A stretch of DNA of 64,000 nucleotides from Sporosarcina ureae DSM 2281. Lineage in GTDB: Bacteria; Bacillota; Bacilli; Bacillales_A; Planococcaceae. The notes beneath the pieces are model-generated. The model had not been told where the DNA came from, searched no databases, and saw only the letters and a program-made list of their open reading frames with translations. A program made the translations under genes and the position numbers. The DNA lies in NCBI RefSeq assembly GCF_000425545.1, contig NZ_AUDQ01000005.1, forward strand, positions 62,001-126,000. Reading direction: 5' to 3'. Every line of letters starts with the position of its first letter. Within the stretch, counting starts at the first letter, position 1. Below, piece by piece: positions 34,513 to 43,373 of this stretch.

Positions 34513-35109
34513 TCACGCTTCCTCTTCTTCGTCCTCACTACTACCAAAGTACGTGATGATTTCCTCTACCGGCTTACGCGGTGGAGCTTTTGGTGATGTG
34601 TCGAAATAGCCGAATTGTAACATGCTGATGATGCGCTCGCCTGCTTCTACACCTAGACGCTCTCGGAACTTCGGGTTGTCGATGAACGGCGGCGTCTTCC
34701 AACAAGTACCGATTCCTTTATCCCAAGCAAGTAATTGGATATTCTGAATCAGTATGCTGGCTGCTGCAAAATCCTCCATACGCTCTTTTTGGCGTACATC
34801 TTCAGGGACGATGACGAATACAGCTGCACTGGCAGTCGAGAACTTCTTCATTTGTTTTTCGAGATCCTCGTCAGAAAGCTGTTTCCAATTTGCTACACCG
34901 AACTCCTTCAAGACGTCCAAAAGCTCTTCATACTGTTCGTCTGTTGCTACGATCAATCGCCAAGGATTACGGTTTCCGTGGTTTGGCGCCCAAACGGCAT
35001 CTTCTATAATTTCTGGGATGATCTCTGGTTCGATCGGTTGTCCGTTAAAATTCTTGATAGAGCGCCGTGTGACGATGGCCTCTCTTACCGATAATGCTTG
35101 TTCATTCAC
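34513..35109 (-). CDS. Nitroreductase family protein (YdjA-like)
   Basis: A 198-residue FMN-dependent oxidoreductase. VREAIVTRRSIKNFNGQPIE near the N-terminus binds FMN phosphate; WAPNHGNRNPWRLIVA and AWDKGIGTCWKTPPF are nitroreductase-fold segments. The C-terminus is acidic (GSSEDEEEEA). I chose GTG at 35107-35109, 10 nt after AAAGGAG; an upstream ATG (35148) would add 13 residues without a site. The natural electron acceptor is unknown. Confidence 0.85.
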   Translation of the reverse strand: MNEQALSVREAIVTRRSIKNFNGQPIEPEIIPEIIEDAVWAPNHGNRNPWRLIVATDEQYEELLDVLKEFGVANWKQLSDEDLEKQMKKFSTASAAVFVIVPEDVRQKERMEDFAAASILIQNIQLLAWDKGIGTCWKTPPFIDNPKFRERLGVEAGERIISMLQFGYFDTSPKAPPRKPVEEIITYFGSSEDEEEEA

Positions 35110-35213
35110 ACTCAACCTTCTCCTTTGCACTAAGTATCTGTTTCTCATTATACCCTAACTTGGTAGTCTGTTGCTAGAGGCTATGAGAAACACTTTGATG
35201 CAGAACTGGACAA

Positions 35214-35699
35214 TTATGAGAAATGATCATTAATTTTGAAGAAGATATACTTCGCATTCGGCGAGTAAGCGTAGGAGTCTTTATAATCCCATGTGCGATG
35301 ATACGCGTTATACGTATGGGCATTGACAAGAGGGTTATCCCCGTCCTTGGCAGTTACAATCGTTGTATGGTCGAAGCGGCCATCCCCATGGAAGTCGTAC
35401 GTAATGATATCCCCAATCTGCAGTTCTTGTGGAGTTTTTACTTGAGTTGCAGTCAACCCTTTTGTAGAAGTTGCTAAGTACCAGCGCATCGAGTGAGCGA
35501 CGGTAAAACTGAAGCTCCACGTGCCTTTACGCATCCACCAGCCCTTTTCGCGGTTCGGTGCTCCGTGCATCGGTGCCCCTCCTGCCAACAGACATTGTGA
35601 AATGAAATTCGTGCAGTCATCTTCAAAACTTGGGAAAGCGGGGTTTCTGCTATTCCACCATTTATCTGCATAGTCTACTGCCGCTTGTCGATTGTACAA
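35214..35699 (-). CDS. Amidase-domain protein (Amidase_6, NlpC/P60-like)
   Basis: A 161-residue papain-like amidase domain alone. Catalytic Cys29 is in FEDDCTNFISQCLLAGG, and a His lies in GRFDHTTIVTAKDG; AHTYNAYHRTWDY completes the family pattern. Start is TTG at 35697-35699 behind AAGGAGG at 7-nt spacing, giving MYNRQAAVDYADKWWN, the usual start of this family; there is no signal peptide. It follows glnQ by about 45 bp and may be co-transcribed, though a functional link is unclear. Confidence 0.85.
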   Translation of the reverse strand: MYNRQAAVDYADKWWNSRNPAFPSFEDDCTNFISQCLLAGGAPMHGAPNREKGWWMRKGTWSFSFTVAHSMRWYLATSTKGLTATQVKTPQELQIGDIITYDFHGDGRFDHTTIVTAKDGDNPLVNAHTYNAYHRTWDYKDSYAYSPNAKYIFFKINDHFS

Positions 35700-35744
35700 A
35701 AAAATCCCTCCTTGCCATATCATATGACAACGAGGGACGTTCAA

Positions 35745-36482
35745 TTAATGATGTAATACTTTCGATAAAAAGTTTTGGGCGCGTTCAGAATCGGGATTCG
35801 TGAAGAACTTGGCAGGTGTTGCCTGTTCCACGACTTTGCCGTCTGCCATAAAGATGATTTCGTCGCAAATTTCTTTGGCGAAGCCCATTTCATGCGTCAC
35901 GACGACCATCGTCATACCACTTTCAGCGAGTTTACGGATCGCATCAAGAACTTCCGTGACCATCTCGGGATCGAGTGCAGAAGTCGGCTCATCGAATAAC
36001 ATGACTTGTGGATCCATCGCAAGCGCACGCGCTATCGCTACACGTTGTTGCTGACCGCCCGATAACCGGTTTGGATACGCGTCGAATTTATCGCCAAGGC
36101 CGAGTGAAGTCAGCAACTCCTTCCCTCGCTCTTCCGCTGCACTTTTACTTAATCCTTTTACATTGATGGGCGCAAGCGTGACGTTTTGCAACGCTGTGAG
36201 GAAAGGATAAAGATTAAAGCTTTGGAAAACGAATCCTATTTCAGAACGTGCTTTATTGATATTCACTTTTTTATCGTGGATGGAAATTCCGTCTACAACA
36301 ATTTCTCCGTTATCGATCGGCTCGAGCGCATTGATCGTGCGAATTAATGTAGACTTCCCTGCTCCACTTGGGCCAATGATGGCCACAACGTTTGATTTAG
36401 GCACTTCAAGCGTGACATCTGTCAGCACTTGGTTCATACCGAATGTTTTATTCACATGTTTTATAGAAATCATATCTGGCAC
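35745..36482 (-). CDS. glnQ: Polar amino-acid ABC transporter ATPase (GlnQ-like)
   Basis: A 245-residue ABC ATPase: Walker [10 protein letters not shown] near 33-41, signature [15 protein letters not shown] near 141, Walker [15 protein letters not shown] near 160, H-loop [10 protein letters not shown]. The close spacing to permease and binding protein, and the family features, indicate uptake of glutamine, glutamate or another polar amino acid. Confidence 0.93.
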   Translation of the reverse strand: MPDMISIKHVNKTFGMNQVLTDVTLEVPKSNVVAIIGPSGAGKSTLIRTINALEPIDNGEIVVDGISIHDKKVNINKARSEIGFVFQSFNLYPFLTALQNVTLAPINVKGLSKSAAEERGKELLTSLGLGDKFDAYPNRLSGGQQQRVAIARALAMDPQVMLFDEPTSALDPEMVTEVLDAIRKLAESGMTMVVVTHEMGFAKEICDEIIFMADGKVVEQATPAKFFTNPDSERAQNFLSKVLHH

Positions 36483-36498
36483 TCCTTCACATCGAACT

Positions 36499-37167
36499 TC
36501 ATGAATTTTCTCTCGCTAATAACTTTTGTTCGATCGCACGAATGATCATGGATAACGTGAACGTCATGGCAAAGTAAACGAAACCTATGAATGTCCATAC
36601 TTCAATGGAACGCATACTAGTGGCAACGAGGTTCTTCGCGTTCAACGTCAATTCCGTCGCACCGATGACCGAAATCAAAGATGAGTCTTTAATTAGCATG
36701 ATGAATTGTGAAGCAAGTGGCGGTAAAACTCGTCGGAATGCTTGTGGCAAGACGATCAAACGCATTGCCTGCCAGTAGGTCATACCTGACGAACGAGCCG
36801 CTTCCATCTGACCTCTTGGCACACCTTGTATTCCTGAACGAACGATTTCTGCAATGAATGCTGCGGTAAAGACAGCTAGACCAATAATCGATGCCCAATA
36901 GGAACCGAGTTTTAAAAATTGACCTAGCACAAAGAAAATCCAAATCAGCAGTACTAGCAACGGCACACCGCGCATGACTTCTACATAGGCTGAGGAAAGA
37001 ATACGGATAAATCGATTGCGGGAAATCCGGCCCATTCCGATGATAATACCCAGCGGAATAGCCAGCAATAATGCGATTGCTGAAATTTCGAGTGTTTTCA
37101 GCGCCCCTTCAATAAAGATATCCATATTTTGCGATATTACACTGAAGTCATATTCATAGCCGCCCAT
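36499..37167 (-). CDS. glnP: Amino-acid ABC transporter permease (GlnP-like)
   Basis: A 222-residue HisM/GlnP-type permease with about five transmembrane helices. The EAA loop is [26 protein letters not shown]-like (near 140-165) and contacts the ATPase. It lies between the binding protein and the ATPase in a three-gene operon. Confidence 0.92.
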   Translation of the reverse strand: MGGYEYDFSVISQNMDIFIEGALKTLEISAIALLLAIPLGIIIGMGRISRNRFIRILSSAYVEVMRGVPLLVLLIWIFFVLGQFLKLGSYWASIIGLAVFTAAFIAEIVRSGIQGVPRGQMEAARSSGMTYWQAMRLIVLPQAFRRVLPPLASQFIMLIKDSSLISVIGATELTLNAKNLVATSMRSIEVWTFIGFVYFAMTFTLSMIIRAIEQKLLARENS

Positions 37168-37168
37168 A

Positions 37169-37990
37169 TTATTCTCCCGAAACCTTATCTAGCCAGTCGC
37201 TTTCCTCAAACCAGCGACTTCTTGATTCCAATTCTTCCGGGCTATCAACATAGCTATGCAAGAATGAATTCAACCATTGAATCGTTTCAAAATCATTTTT
37301 CTTCACTGCAATCCCTAAGTTTTCAGCTGAAAGCAAACCTTCGAGCTGATGAACTTCTCCTTCGTGTTCTAAGCGCCATACCGCAATAGCAGGTTCATCA
37401 TACACCACTGCATCAGCCTGTCCTGAACCCATTGTCGTAGCTGCCAACGGGAAATCTTCGTAATCTACTACTTCCGCATTTTTGAACTGAGACTTTGCAA
37501 GCAGTGCGCCCGTAGTCCCGATACCTACAGCAATTTTATTACCTTTAACATCAAGCTCTTCCCATGATTTGATACCTTTGCTCGCAGCTGGCACCATGAT
37601 CGCCTGACCTGTTTTATAGTAAGGATTCGACATGCTAATGGATAGTGCACGGTCTCCACGGATCGTCATACCCGCGATGACCATATCCACATCACCTATT
37701 TGCAAAGCTGGTCCTAAGCCATCAAATGCGAATTGTTTAAATTCCACTTCTGTATTTAGCGCTTCACCTACCGCGTTTGCTAAATCGATATCGTAGCCGA
37801 CAAATCCGCCGTCAATGCTTTTCATTTCAAAAGGGAAATAACCTGGTGCAATTCCGATCACCAATTTCTTGTTGTCTTTAATATTCTTTAACGTGGACTT
37901 CTCTGTTGATCCTGCTCCTCCATCGTTACTACTACATCCCGCAACAACCAAGACTAGGATTAGTAATAGTGCTGTAAACATCTTCTTCAT
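37169..37990 (-). CDS. glnH: Amino-acid-binding lipoprotein (GlnH-like)
   Basis: A 273-residue SBP_bac_3 protein. Signal peptide MKKMFTALLLILVLVVAGCS with lipobox VAGC, then KLVIGIAPGYFPFEMKSIDG, VGYDIDLANAVGEAL and DMVIAGMTIRGDRALSISMS, the ligand-binding pattern of this family. The ATG at 37988-37990 follows AAGGGG; an upstream start is less likely. It is the first gene of the operon; no riboswitch is visible upstream. Confidence 0.92.
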   Translation of the reverse strand: MKKMFTALLLILVLVVAGCSSNDGGAGSTEKSTLKNIKDNKKLVIGIAPGYFPFEMKSIDGGFVGYDIDLANAVGEALNTEVEFKQFAFDGLGPALQIGDVDMVIAGMTIRGDRALSISMSNPYYKTGQAIMVPAASKGIKSWEELDVKGNKIAVGIGTTGALLAKSQFKNAEVVDYEDFPLAATTMGSGQADAVVYDEPAIAVWRLEHEGEVHQLEGLLSAENLGIAVKKNDFETIQWLNSFLHSYVDSPEELESRSRWFEESDWLDKVSGE

Positions 37991-38236
37991 ACATTTCCCC
38001 TTCTCTCTCTTCACTAGTATAAATATTCTAAATTAATACAATTATAAGATACTGACTTACAACTGTCTACAAGTATATGTATACGTTTGCTTGCATACTA
38101 CATATATTGGACAAGATCTTATAACGGTTACTTCCTATATTATTTAATATACGCTAGAATGAATAATTATACAATAGTAAATAGTTTTATTGCGTACGGT
38201 AAAGGGGAGTATAGTATGAGTAGTATCATTTTAAAT

Positions 38237-38276
38237 AAAAAAAGCAGCAGTTCTTGGAGATTTCTCTCAAGAACTG
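38237..38276 (-). terminator. Terminator of tRNA-Ala
   Basis: On the minus strand GGCAGTTCTTGAGAG pairs with the following CAAGAACTGCTGC region (ten-plus base pairs) and is followed by seven T residues, just after the tRNA 3' end. Confidence 0.88.
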
Positions 38277-38291
38277 CCGCTATTATCTTAA

Positions 38292-38364
38292 TGGAGCATA
38301 GGGGGCTCGAACCCCTGACCTTTGCACTGCCAGCGCAACGCTCTCCCAGCTGAGCTAATGCCCC
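38292..38364 (-). tRNA. tRNA-Ala (anticodon GGC)
   Basis: A 73-nt cloverleaf on the minus strand: GGGGCAT acceptor strand pairs with ATGCTCC, D-arm AGCTCAGCTGGGAGAGC, anticodon loop CTGGCAG with GGC reading GCC/GCU codons, T-arm AGGGGTTCGAGCCCCCT, discriminator A. CCA is not encoded. An isolated tRNA with its own terminator. Confidence 0.97.
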
Positions 38365-38437
38365 TCATATCTGATACAATATAGAGTATATCAACTGTTC
38401 GTTTAAAAGACAATAGGCAAGAAAGGTGGTTAACGGC

Positions 38438-39454
38438 ATGCAGCATGAAGAAAGAGAGTTGACTGAAACTGTGTCTCTGTGTGACTCCAAGGGACTTCTG
38501 AATCCTGAATCAATAGGATACGCACGCAGCCCTTTAGTGAGGAGCAATCTAAGAGGACAGTTTATGAAAAAGAAGCGCTGGAATAATTGGTGCATCTACG
38601 GGGAAGAGGTCTTATTGACTGCCTCGATTGTACACTTAGATCATAAAGTTATTTGTCTAGTTTACATACTCAACTATGAAACACAGCGTTTCTATGAAAA
38701 ACATGTAACCCTACCTTTTGGAAGACGTATAAAAATGCCTGAAGAGGCACTCGAAAGTATTAAGTTTGTGCATGACGATATTACGATTCAACTCGTCCAT
38801 ATGCAAGGCGAAACGCATTTGTCCGTGGTCATTCCTGATTTCGACAATGAAGTATTGCATGCAGATTTGCATATTATTCATCCCGAGAAAGATGAATCTT
38901 TAAATGTGGTCATCCCGAGAAGTCGAGACTCATTCCATTTCACCTCCAAACACTCTATTATGCCGACTGGCGGATATGTTCGCGTTGGCGATCGACGCTA
39001 TGATTTTAATCCGTATTATAGTTTCGCGGTCCACGATTATGGTCGTGGTGTGTGGCATGCCGGAACGAATTGGGATTGGGCAATGGCCTCTCAACGGACA
39101 AGCGGTAAACGAATCGGCTTGAATTTCGGCGGCCGTTGGACGGATGGTACGGGGTTAACGGAAAATGCTGTCTTTGTGGAAGGTGCAATGCATAAATTTC
39201 ACGAGGATGTAGTATTCACGAGCGATAAAAAAGACCCGAAAAGTGCTTGGAAAATCCAAACGAAATTTTCGGATAATATCCAATTGACATTTAAACCATT
39301 CTTCCAATGCCCAACGCTCGATCACTATCTTGTTAGAAAGATGTCGATTACTCAATATGTCGGCTATTATCATGGAAAAGTTCGACTACCAAGCGGACAA
39401 GTCTTACCTATTCGACAGATGCTCGGTTCGATCTTGGAGCGTAAGTATCGCTAA
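38438..39454 (+). CDS. DUF2804 family protein
   Basis: A 338-residue DUF2804 protein of unknown function. Conserved segments include FAVHDYGRGVWHAGTNWDWA, RIGLNFGGRWTDGTGLTENA and VRLPSGQVLPIRQMLGSILE; the family forms a lipocalin-like beta structure. The ATG at 38438 lies 7-8 nt after GAAAGGTGG. It is transcribed away from the tRNA-Ala gene. Confidence 0.85.
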   Translation: MQHEERELTETVSLCDSKGLLNPESIGYARSPLVRSNLRGQFMKKKRWNNWCIYGEEVLLTASIVHLDHKVICLVYILNYETQRFYEKHVTLPFGRRIKMPEEALESIKFVHDDITIQLVHMQGETHLSVVIPDFDNEVLHADLHIIHPEKDESLNVVIPRSRDSFHFTSKHSIMPTGGYVRVGDRRYDFNPYYSFAVHDYGRGVWHAGTNWDWAMASQRTSGKRIGLNFGGRWTDGTGLTENAVFVEGAMHKFHEDVVFTSDKKDPKSAWKIQTKFSDNIQLTFKPFFQCPTLDHYLVRKMSITQYVGYYHGKVRLPSGQVLPIRQMLGSILERKYR

Positions 39455-39555
39455 TTATCCTTCTCTCCTACCTACAAAGAGATCCGTTTTTTGTTTAAGT
39501 TTACTGTTTTAAGGTGATAATACAAGTAGTATACACTTTAGAAAGGGTGGCGCTT

Positions 39556-40011
39556 ATGTCATTACTACGAATATTATCTATTGCAGGGGTTTCATCTATT
39601 TTACTTCTCGGAGGTTGCTCGTCAAAAGACAAGGCACCGGACAATGACGCTGCGGTCAGCATTGAAGGCGAGGATGAAGGCAGTACAATGAACACAGGTG
39701 ACGGCTATGGCTTCACGGATTTCGATTTAACGATCAAGAAAGACGATAAGAAAATCGAAACGGATTATGAGGATGTAAAGCCTGGTGATGCAGAGTATGT
39801 CAATGAGTTCCAGGAAGTGAATCTTGAAGGCAATGAAGCGATTGACGATATGCATAAGATGTTTATGGAGATTTTGATTGATAACGGAACTACTAAAGAT
39901 GAAGCGATTGATCGCATTTTACAGTGGTACGGTCTCGATGGGTATGATGAGTTTAAGTTGGATGTAGAGTTTGCAGACGGCAAGACTCTTCATATTGATG
40001 AGAAGAAGTAA
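39556..40011 (+). CDS. YusW-like lipoprotein
   Basis: A 151-residue lipoprotein. Signal peptide MSLLRILSIAGVSSILLLGG with a lipobox cysteine at 22 (LLLGGCSS), an acidic linker, then a YusW-like domain (YGFTDFDLTIKKDDKKIETD, then VNLEGNEAIDDMHKMFMEIL and ILQWYGLDGYDEFKLDVEFA). The ATG at 39556 follows AAAGGGTGG. Function unknown; probably membrane-anchored outside. Confidence 0.82.
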   Translation: MSLLRILSIAGVSSILLLGGCSSKDKAPDNDAAVSIEGEDEGSTMNTGDGYGFTDFDLTIKKDDKKIETDYEDVKPGDAEYVNEFQEVNLEGNEAIDDMHKMFMEILIDNGTTKDEAIDRILQWYGLDGYDEFKLDVEFADGKTLHIDEKK

Positions 40012-40078
40012 TAACGTGGAACGAGCTATTTATACAGGTTTTGTAAACCATTCTGATTACTTATTCAAAATAAGGCAT

Positions 40079-40113
40079 GAAAAAACCGCTAATTTTTATG
40101 AATTAGCGGTTTT
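40079..40113. terminator. Bidirectional terminator after the YusW-like gene
   Basis: AAAAACCGCTAATT, TTTATG, AATTAGCGGTTTTT: a 14-bp perfect stem with A and T tracts. Confidence 0.87.
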
Positions 40114-40197
40114 TCATGCCTTTATATTACTATTATAAGTAAATAATAGGAAAATTGTACGGAATCCGCTACTAATTTATAGTTGTAGTTGGAAACC

Positions 40198-40287
40198 GTT
40201 GATCTGCGCTGCAGCCGGACGCGTTCCGGAGGGTGGGCGGTGAACCACTGACCTTCCCGGGAGTCGCCGGCTTCCGCTCCGATCAAC
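40198..40287. repeat. Compact copy of the palindromic intergenic element
   Basis: Ends GTTGATCTGCGCTGCAGCCG and, inverted, GTTGATCGGAGCGGAAGCCG form terminal repeats; inner motifs CGGACGCGTTCCGG and CCGGGAGTCGCCGG match other copies. This 90-bp version lacks the nested core and marks the left edge of the AT-rich island. Confidence 0.75.
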
Positions 40288-40299
40288 TAAGCCACTACG

Positions 40300-40345
40300 A
40301 ATAAACTTCTTCCACAATCGCCCCCATTTGTTTAATAGTTCAATT
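40300..40345 (-). repeat. Gene-boundary motif 1 of the AT-rich island
   Basis: On the minus strand, directly after the stop of the small membrane gene: ATTAAACAAATGGGGGCGAT then TGTGGAAGAAG. Shares GGGGG..ATT.T.GAAGAAG with motif 3. Confidence 0.5.
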
Positions 40346-40505
40346 GCAAACCTTTCTTTTCTTTTTAGTAGCAAGTATAAAACCACCACATGCTCCTCCA
40401 CAGATTATAAAAATAATCATAGGAATTACATTATCAAATATCACTATGCCAACCACTATCCACACAAAAAGATATGAAAAAAAACAAAGTCCAATTTATC
40501 TTCAT
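40340..40505 (-). pseudogene. Small membrane protein gene, frameshifted in an A/T homopolymer
   Basis: Start ATG at 40503-40505 follows AAAGGAG by 10 nt. The frame begins MKINWTLF and meets an 8-base poly-T run (40477-40484, A on the plus strand). Removing one T joins it to a continuous frame giving 54 residues with a hydrophobic core (WIVVGIVIFDNVIPMIIFII), a CGGACGG turn and a basic tail (TKKKRKVCN). As written it stops after 23 residues. Either a pseudogene, a sequencing indel, or a slippage-controlled gene. Not recognised as a known family. Confidence 0.6.
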
Positions 40506-40540
40506 AAGTTATCTACTCCTTTAAATACATTATTAAATAA

Positions 40541-40592
40541 TTTGGCCCGTTAATGACATGAAATTTGTGCAACAATCCCGCCCGATTGCCTT
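40541..40592 (-). repeat. Gene-boundary motif 2 of the AT-rich island
   Basis: Minus strand: CGGGCGGGATTGTTGCACAA, ... TTAACGGGCCAAATT, between the YhfM-like lipoprotein stop and the next gene. The GTTGCAC and ACGGGCC parts recur in motifs 4-6. Confidence 0.5.
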
Positions 40593-40596
40593 ATAA

Positions 40597-41022
40597 TCAT
40601 TGGTTATCTAAAACTTCTTTTAATACTTTTGTATCTTCAGACGATATATTAAAACCGTTGTTTTCGTGACCGACATACATTACTCTGCTTTTTTCTCCTG
40701 TATTTCCTAGTACAAGATGTAATCCGTGGGTTTCTCCATTTTCATAACGAATTAAAATATCATAATCAGGCTTTTCAGTACCAACATCAATTTTCTGTTT
40801 TCTGCCTTCTGCATTTTTGAATACTTCTTCAACCCTTGATATGATTGCATCTTTATCGATTGTTGTATCATAGTTTTCGTTAATACCACCATAGCTATTA
40901 GATTCAGAAATAGAAATCGATGAAATACCATCTAACATCGTCATTACCTTGTCTTTAGATTGACAGGCAAATAAAAGTGAAGCACAAAAAGCCAAAGTAA
41001 GTGATAAAGTAACTTTCTTCAA
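40597..41022 (-). CDS. Lipoprotein, possibly YhfM-like
   Basis: A 141-residue lipoprotein: MKKVTLSLTLAFCASLLFAC with lipobox LFAC, then a short linker and a domain with SSISISESNSYGGIN and a C-terminal part (DYDILIRYENGETHGLHLVL, then VMYVGHENNGFNISSEDTKV) that resembles B. subtilis YhfM-type lipoproteins. Assignment is tentative. Function unknown. It is followed by boundary motif 2. Confidence 0.65.
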   Translation of the reverse strand: MKKVTLSLTLAFCASLLFACQSKDKVMTMLDGISSISISESNSYGGINENYDTTIDKDAIISRVEEVFKNAEGRKQKIDVGTEKPDYDILIRYENGETHGLHLVLGNTGEKSRVMYVGHENNGFNISSEDTKVLKEVLDNQ

Positions 41023-41075
41023 AATTATCCCTCCCCATTAAATTCAAAATAATTTTATTCTACAAACTGGCTCTA

Positions 41076-41125
41076 TTACTGAATTAGGTGCGATCCTTCT
41101 TCAAGAATTTCCCCCTTTAGTTCAA
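41076..41125 (-). repeat. Gene-boundary motif 3 of the AT-rich island
   Basis: Minus strand: TATTGAACTAAAGGGGGAAA, TTCTTGAAGAAGG, ATCGCACC. Matches motif 1 in AAC.AA.GGGGG..ATT.T.GAAGAAG. Confidence 0.45.
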
Positions 41126-41158
41126 TAAGAATACAAATTACAGATTAGATACATTCCT

Positions 41159-41842
41159 CTAAAGTTTATATTTTTCAAAAGTTTTATTTGGCGGAAGTGC
41201 TTCCGATTCATCAGGCATATAACATTCTCTATCATGATAAGGCATTTCTAACTCTTCCCATTCAAAATCGTCGTCAACGCATTTGATGAATAAATCATAT
41301 CCCTCGCCATCAGAAGGCATCAAACCTAATCTTGTTTCTTCATGCTTTAAGGCAACATCAATTGCCTCTTTCAGTTCCAGTAAAGCTGTCCTATTGGCAA
41401 TGAGGTAAGCGTTGCTATGCCACATTTGTTGCCCAAAAATATGGCACGTGGGCGTAGGTTCATCTTCATCATAAAACCTATCGTTAAATACATGATTTAA
41501 GCAATCGAATACCTCTTCAGGACTATCTACATCTAAATAAACATCCATGCCACTTTCCCAATACCTTTGTCCCCCACCCCAAAACTGCGAAACAAAGTCA
41601 TCATATAAATCATTGTTCTCCACAAACAAATATCTTTCCAACTCATCTTCTAAATCCTCGAAATAATAACAGTGAATTTGTTTTTCATCCCTTTTATAAA
41701 TAAAATGATAAAGATTATCTACCATTTTTTCACTTCCGAGTAGTTCAAAGCAATATTTCTTTGCCTTATTAAGCTTTAATACTCCATTGACAAACGGTGT
41801 CTCTGGAATATAAATAGCTTTAAACAACTTTTCATTAGCCAT
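41159..41842 (-). CDS. Hypothetical acidic protein
   Basis: A 227-residue acidic, soluble protein without signal or membrane segments. It starts MANEKLFKAIYIPETPFVNG (ATG at 41840-41842, after GAGGTGC). The C-terminal third, LIANRTALLELKEAIDVALK with DGEGYDLFIKCVDD, has the look of domains seen in polymorphic-toxin immunity proteins and related uncharacterised proteins, but no toxin gene is near. No firm family is recognised. Confidence 0.7.
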   Translation of the reverse strand: MANEKLFKAIYIPETPFVNGVLKLNKAKKYCFELLGSEKMVDNLYHFIYKRDEKQIHCYYFEDLEDELERYLFVENNDLYDDFVSQFWGGGQRYWESGMDVYLDVDSPEEVFDCLNHVFNDRFYDEDEPTPTCHIFGQQMWHSNAYLIANRTALLELKEAIDVALKHEETRLGLMPSDGEGYDLFIKCVDDDFEWEELEMPYHDRECYMPDESEALPPNKTFEKYKL

Positions 41843-41888
41843 TTTTCGAGCACCTCTTAACATTTTATTATACCTTCATTTCCTAAAG

Positions 41889-41950
41889 TAAATGGCCCGT
41901 TTGATGCGCAACGGTAGTTCAGTTAATAATGCACCCATGTGTTGAAGATA
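41889..41950 (-). repeat. Gene-boundary motif 4 of the AT-rich island
   Basis: Minus strand: GTTGCGCATCAAACGGGCCA then TTTAC, preceded by CACATGGGTGCATT. It fills most of the gap between the 74-residue gene and the hypothetical acidic-protein gene. Confidence 0.5.
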
Positions 41951-41967
41951 TCAAACCGATTTCACGA

Positions 41968-42192
41968 TTAGTTATCTTCTACAAATCGTAACATTCCTTT
42001 TGATACAGATATAACATCCTCTTGATTGAAAATAAGGCAGGCTATACCTCCACCATACTTTTCATGTTCAAATTCACCAAGAACTGTCACGTATCCCTTT
42101 TCAAAAAAGTAAATGAGTTCATGATCATGTTCTTCAACAGCACTTAAATCATTAAACAAATACGCTTTAAGTGGTTTATCGTAAAATCGCAT
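41968..42192 (-). CDS. Hypothetical small protein
   Basis: A 74-residue protein, MRFYDKPLKAYLFNDLSAVE..., with a beta-rich look (KGYVTVLGEFEHEKYGGGIA, ISVSKGMLRFVEDN). No signal peptide, no recognisable domain. The ATG follows AGGAGGTATCC. Flanked on both sides by boundary motifs 4 and 5. Confidence 0.6.
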   Translation of the reverse strand: MRFYDKPLKAYLFNDLSAVEEHDHELIYFFEKGYVTVLGEFEHEKYGGGIACLIFNQEDVISVSKGMLRFVEDN

Positions 42193-42224
42193 TGCAGGAT
42201 ACCTCCTGTTCTTGGTCTGTGCTG

Positions 42225-42285
42225 TAAATGGCCCTTGTTATTGAAATGGGGTGCAAATCCTTGTTACAGAATTGCCACTGTTTGA
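42225..42285 (-). repeat. Gene-boundary motif 5 of the AT-rich island
   Basis: Minus strand: GTGGCAATTCTGTAACAAGG, ATTTGCACCCC, CAATAACAAGGGCCATTTAC. The closing GGGCCATTTA is identical to motif 4. Confidence 0.5.
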
Positions 42286-42327
42286 CGAAAATTTACCAAA
42301 ACGTTCATCATTCGTTAGATAGTCAAC

Positions 42328-42645
42328 TTATTTTACTATATCTAAAATCTCAACTTCGTAATTAGTAACGCCATTATTGGCAAGTTCTTTTTCAAAATAA
42401 CGTCTTGCTTTTTCTTTATTATGTAAATTATCTTCGTCTATATGTACTGAAAAGATCTTCTCACTCTTACCAACACCCATAAAAGTTATGCCGAATTTCA
42501 TTTCAGCGTTATCATATAATTCCGATTCAAAAAGATTATCGATTTTCTCATCTTCATTTGGCGAAGCAGAGGAAATATAATCGTCCCCAAAATAAAATAA
42601 TGAACATGACATTACAGCAACTATAGCTACGTATTTCTTTTTCAT
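42328..42645 (-). CDS. Hypothetical exported protein
   Basis: A 105-residue protein with an N-terminal hydrophobic signal (KKKYVAIVAVMSCSLFYFGD) and an acidic mature part (FESELYDNAEMKFGITFMGV, ... ARRYFEKELANNGVTNYEVE). A Cys in the signal lacks a proper lipobox context, so a cleaved or uncleaved signal is more likely. Function unknown; ATG after AAGGAGAATG. Confidence 0.6.
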   Translation of the reverse strand: MKKKYVAIVAVMSCSLFYFGDDYISSASPNEDEKIDNLFESELYDNAEMKFGITFMGVGKSEKIFSVHIDEDNLHNKEKARRYFEKELANNGVTNYEVEILDIVK

Positions 42646-42732
42646 AGCTAATCATTCTCCTTTTTTCTTAATGGAACTTGTACAAACTTGTATTCGTAAT
42701 TTATTTTGTACATACTCTACTTTATATACATA

Positions 42733-43188
42733 TCACTCCAAGCTAATTATTCTAATAATCGAACCCACATTAGCACCAAACCAAGCACCTAATAATGCCC
42801 AAATATACATAAACTGCAATGGTTCAGAGTCAATATCAATAGGAAATACAAGTAGTGTACAAACAACGCTTAACACACTAAAGAGAATAACTTCAACTAT
42901 CTTTAGCCTTTTCCAGCGCCTACCTCCCGAACGATCTCTATCAAAAGCTTGGACTAGCTTATTTGTTTTGGTACCAGTAGTTTTTCCTGTTATAAGAATA
43001 TAAAGCGAATGTGCTGTGAAAAACCAGATTACCAGACACGCTATACCGAAGAATACAGAAACTGGCCATCCCATATTTATATACAAAGCAGAAATTAGGA
43101 GTATCAACAGCATCCCAAGATTATATTCAACCAACCCTTTTTTCTTTAAACGCTTGATTTCTTGTATATCCCATACTATTTCCTCCAT
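42733..43188 (-). CDS. Hypothetical four-helix membrane protein
   Basis: A 151-residue membrane protein with four predicted transmembrane helices (about 22-40, 43-65, 97-115, 125-147) and a basic cytoplasmic loop (DRDRSGGRRWKRLK). No family recognised. The gap after its stop (42646-42732) is the only one in the island without the boundary motif. Confidence 0.65.
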   Translation of the reverse strand: MEEIVWDIQEIKRLKKKGLVEYNLGMLLILLISALYINMGWPVSVFFGIACLVIWFFTAHSLYILITGKTTGTKTNKLVQAFDRDRSGGRRWKRLKIVEVILFSVLSVVCTLLVFPIDIDSEPLQFMYIWALLGAWFGANVGSIIRIISLE

Positions 43189-43305
43189 AGTATTCCCACC
43201 TTATATCACAAATGTTTTCCCATACGAATATCAGCCCACATATTTCCTTCACAATACGAAAAGTACTCTATCCATCCGATTTCTTTGTAACCGCGCTTCT
43301 CTTAC

Positions 43306-43362
43306 AACCTAATGGCCCATTTCAGGCACAACACTTCTTCCACAACAACACCTGTTAATTTA
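43306..43362 (-). repeat. Gene-boundary motif 6 of the AT-rich island
   Basis: Minus strand, starting 12 bp after the stop at 43374: TGTTGTGGAAGAAGTGTTGT, GCCTGAAATGGGCCATTAGG. It joins the left part (GTGGAAGAAG) of motifs 1 and 3 to the right part (GGGCCATT) of motifs 2, 4 and 5, so it defines the full element. Confidence 0.55.
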
Positions 43363-43373
43363 CATACAACTCA

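Noticed and set aside
38087-38353. 88-codon plus-strand frame overlapping the tRNA-Ala gene
   Set aside because: Its C-terminal part is the antisense of the tRNA and its terminator; a typical false frame.
40300-43362. Boundary motifs as true integron attC sites
   Set aside because: They lack the paired RYYYAAC/GTTRRRY core sites and no integron integrase is visible; only the gene-then-motif order is similar.
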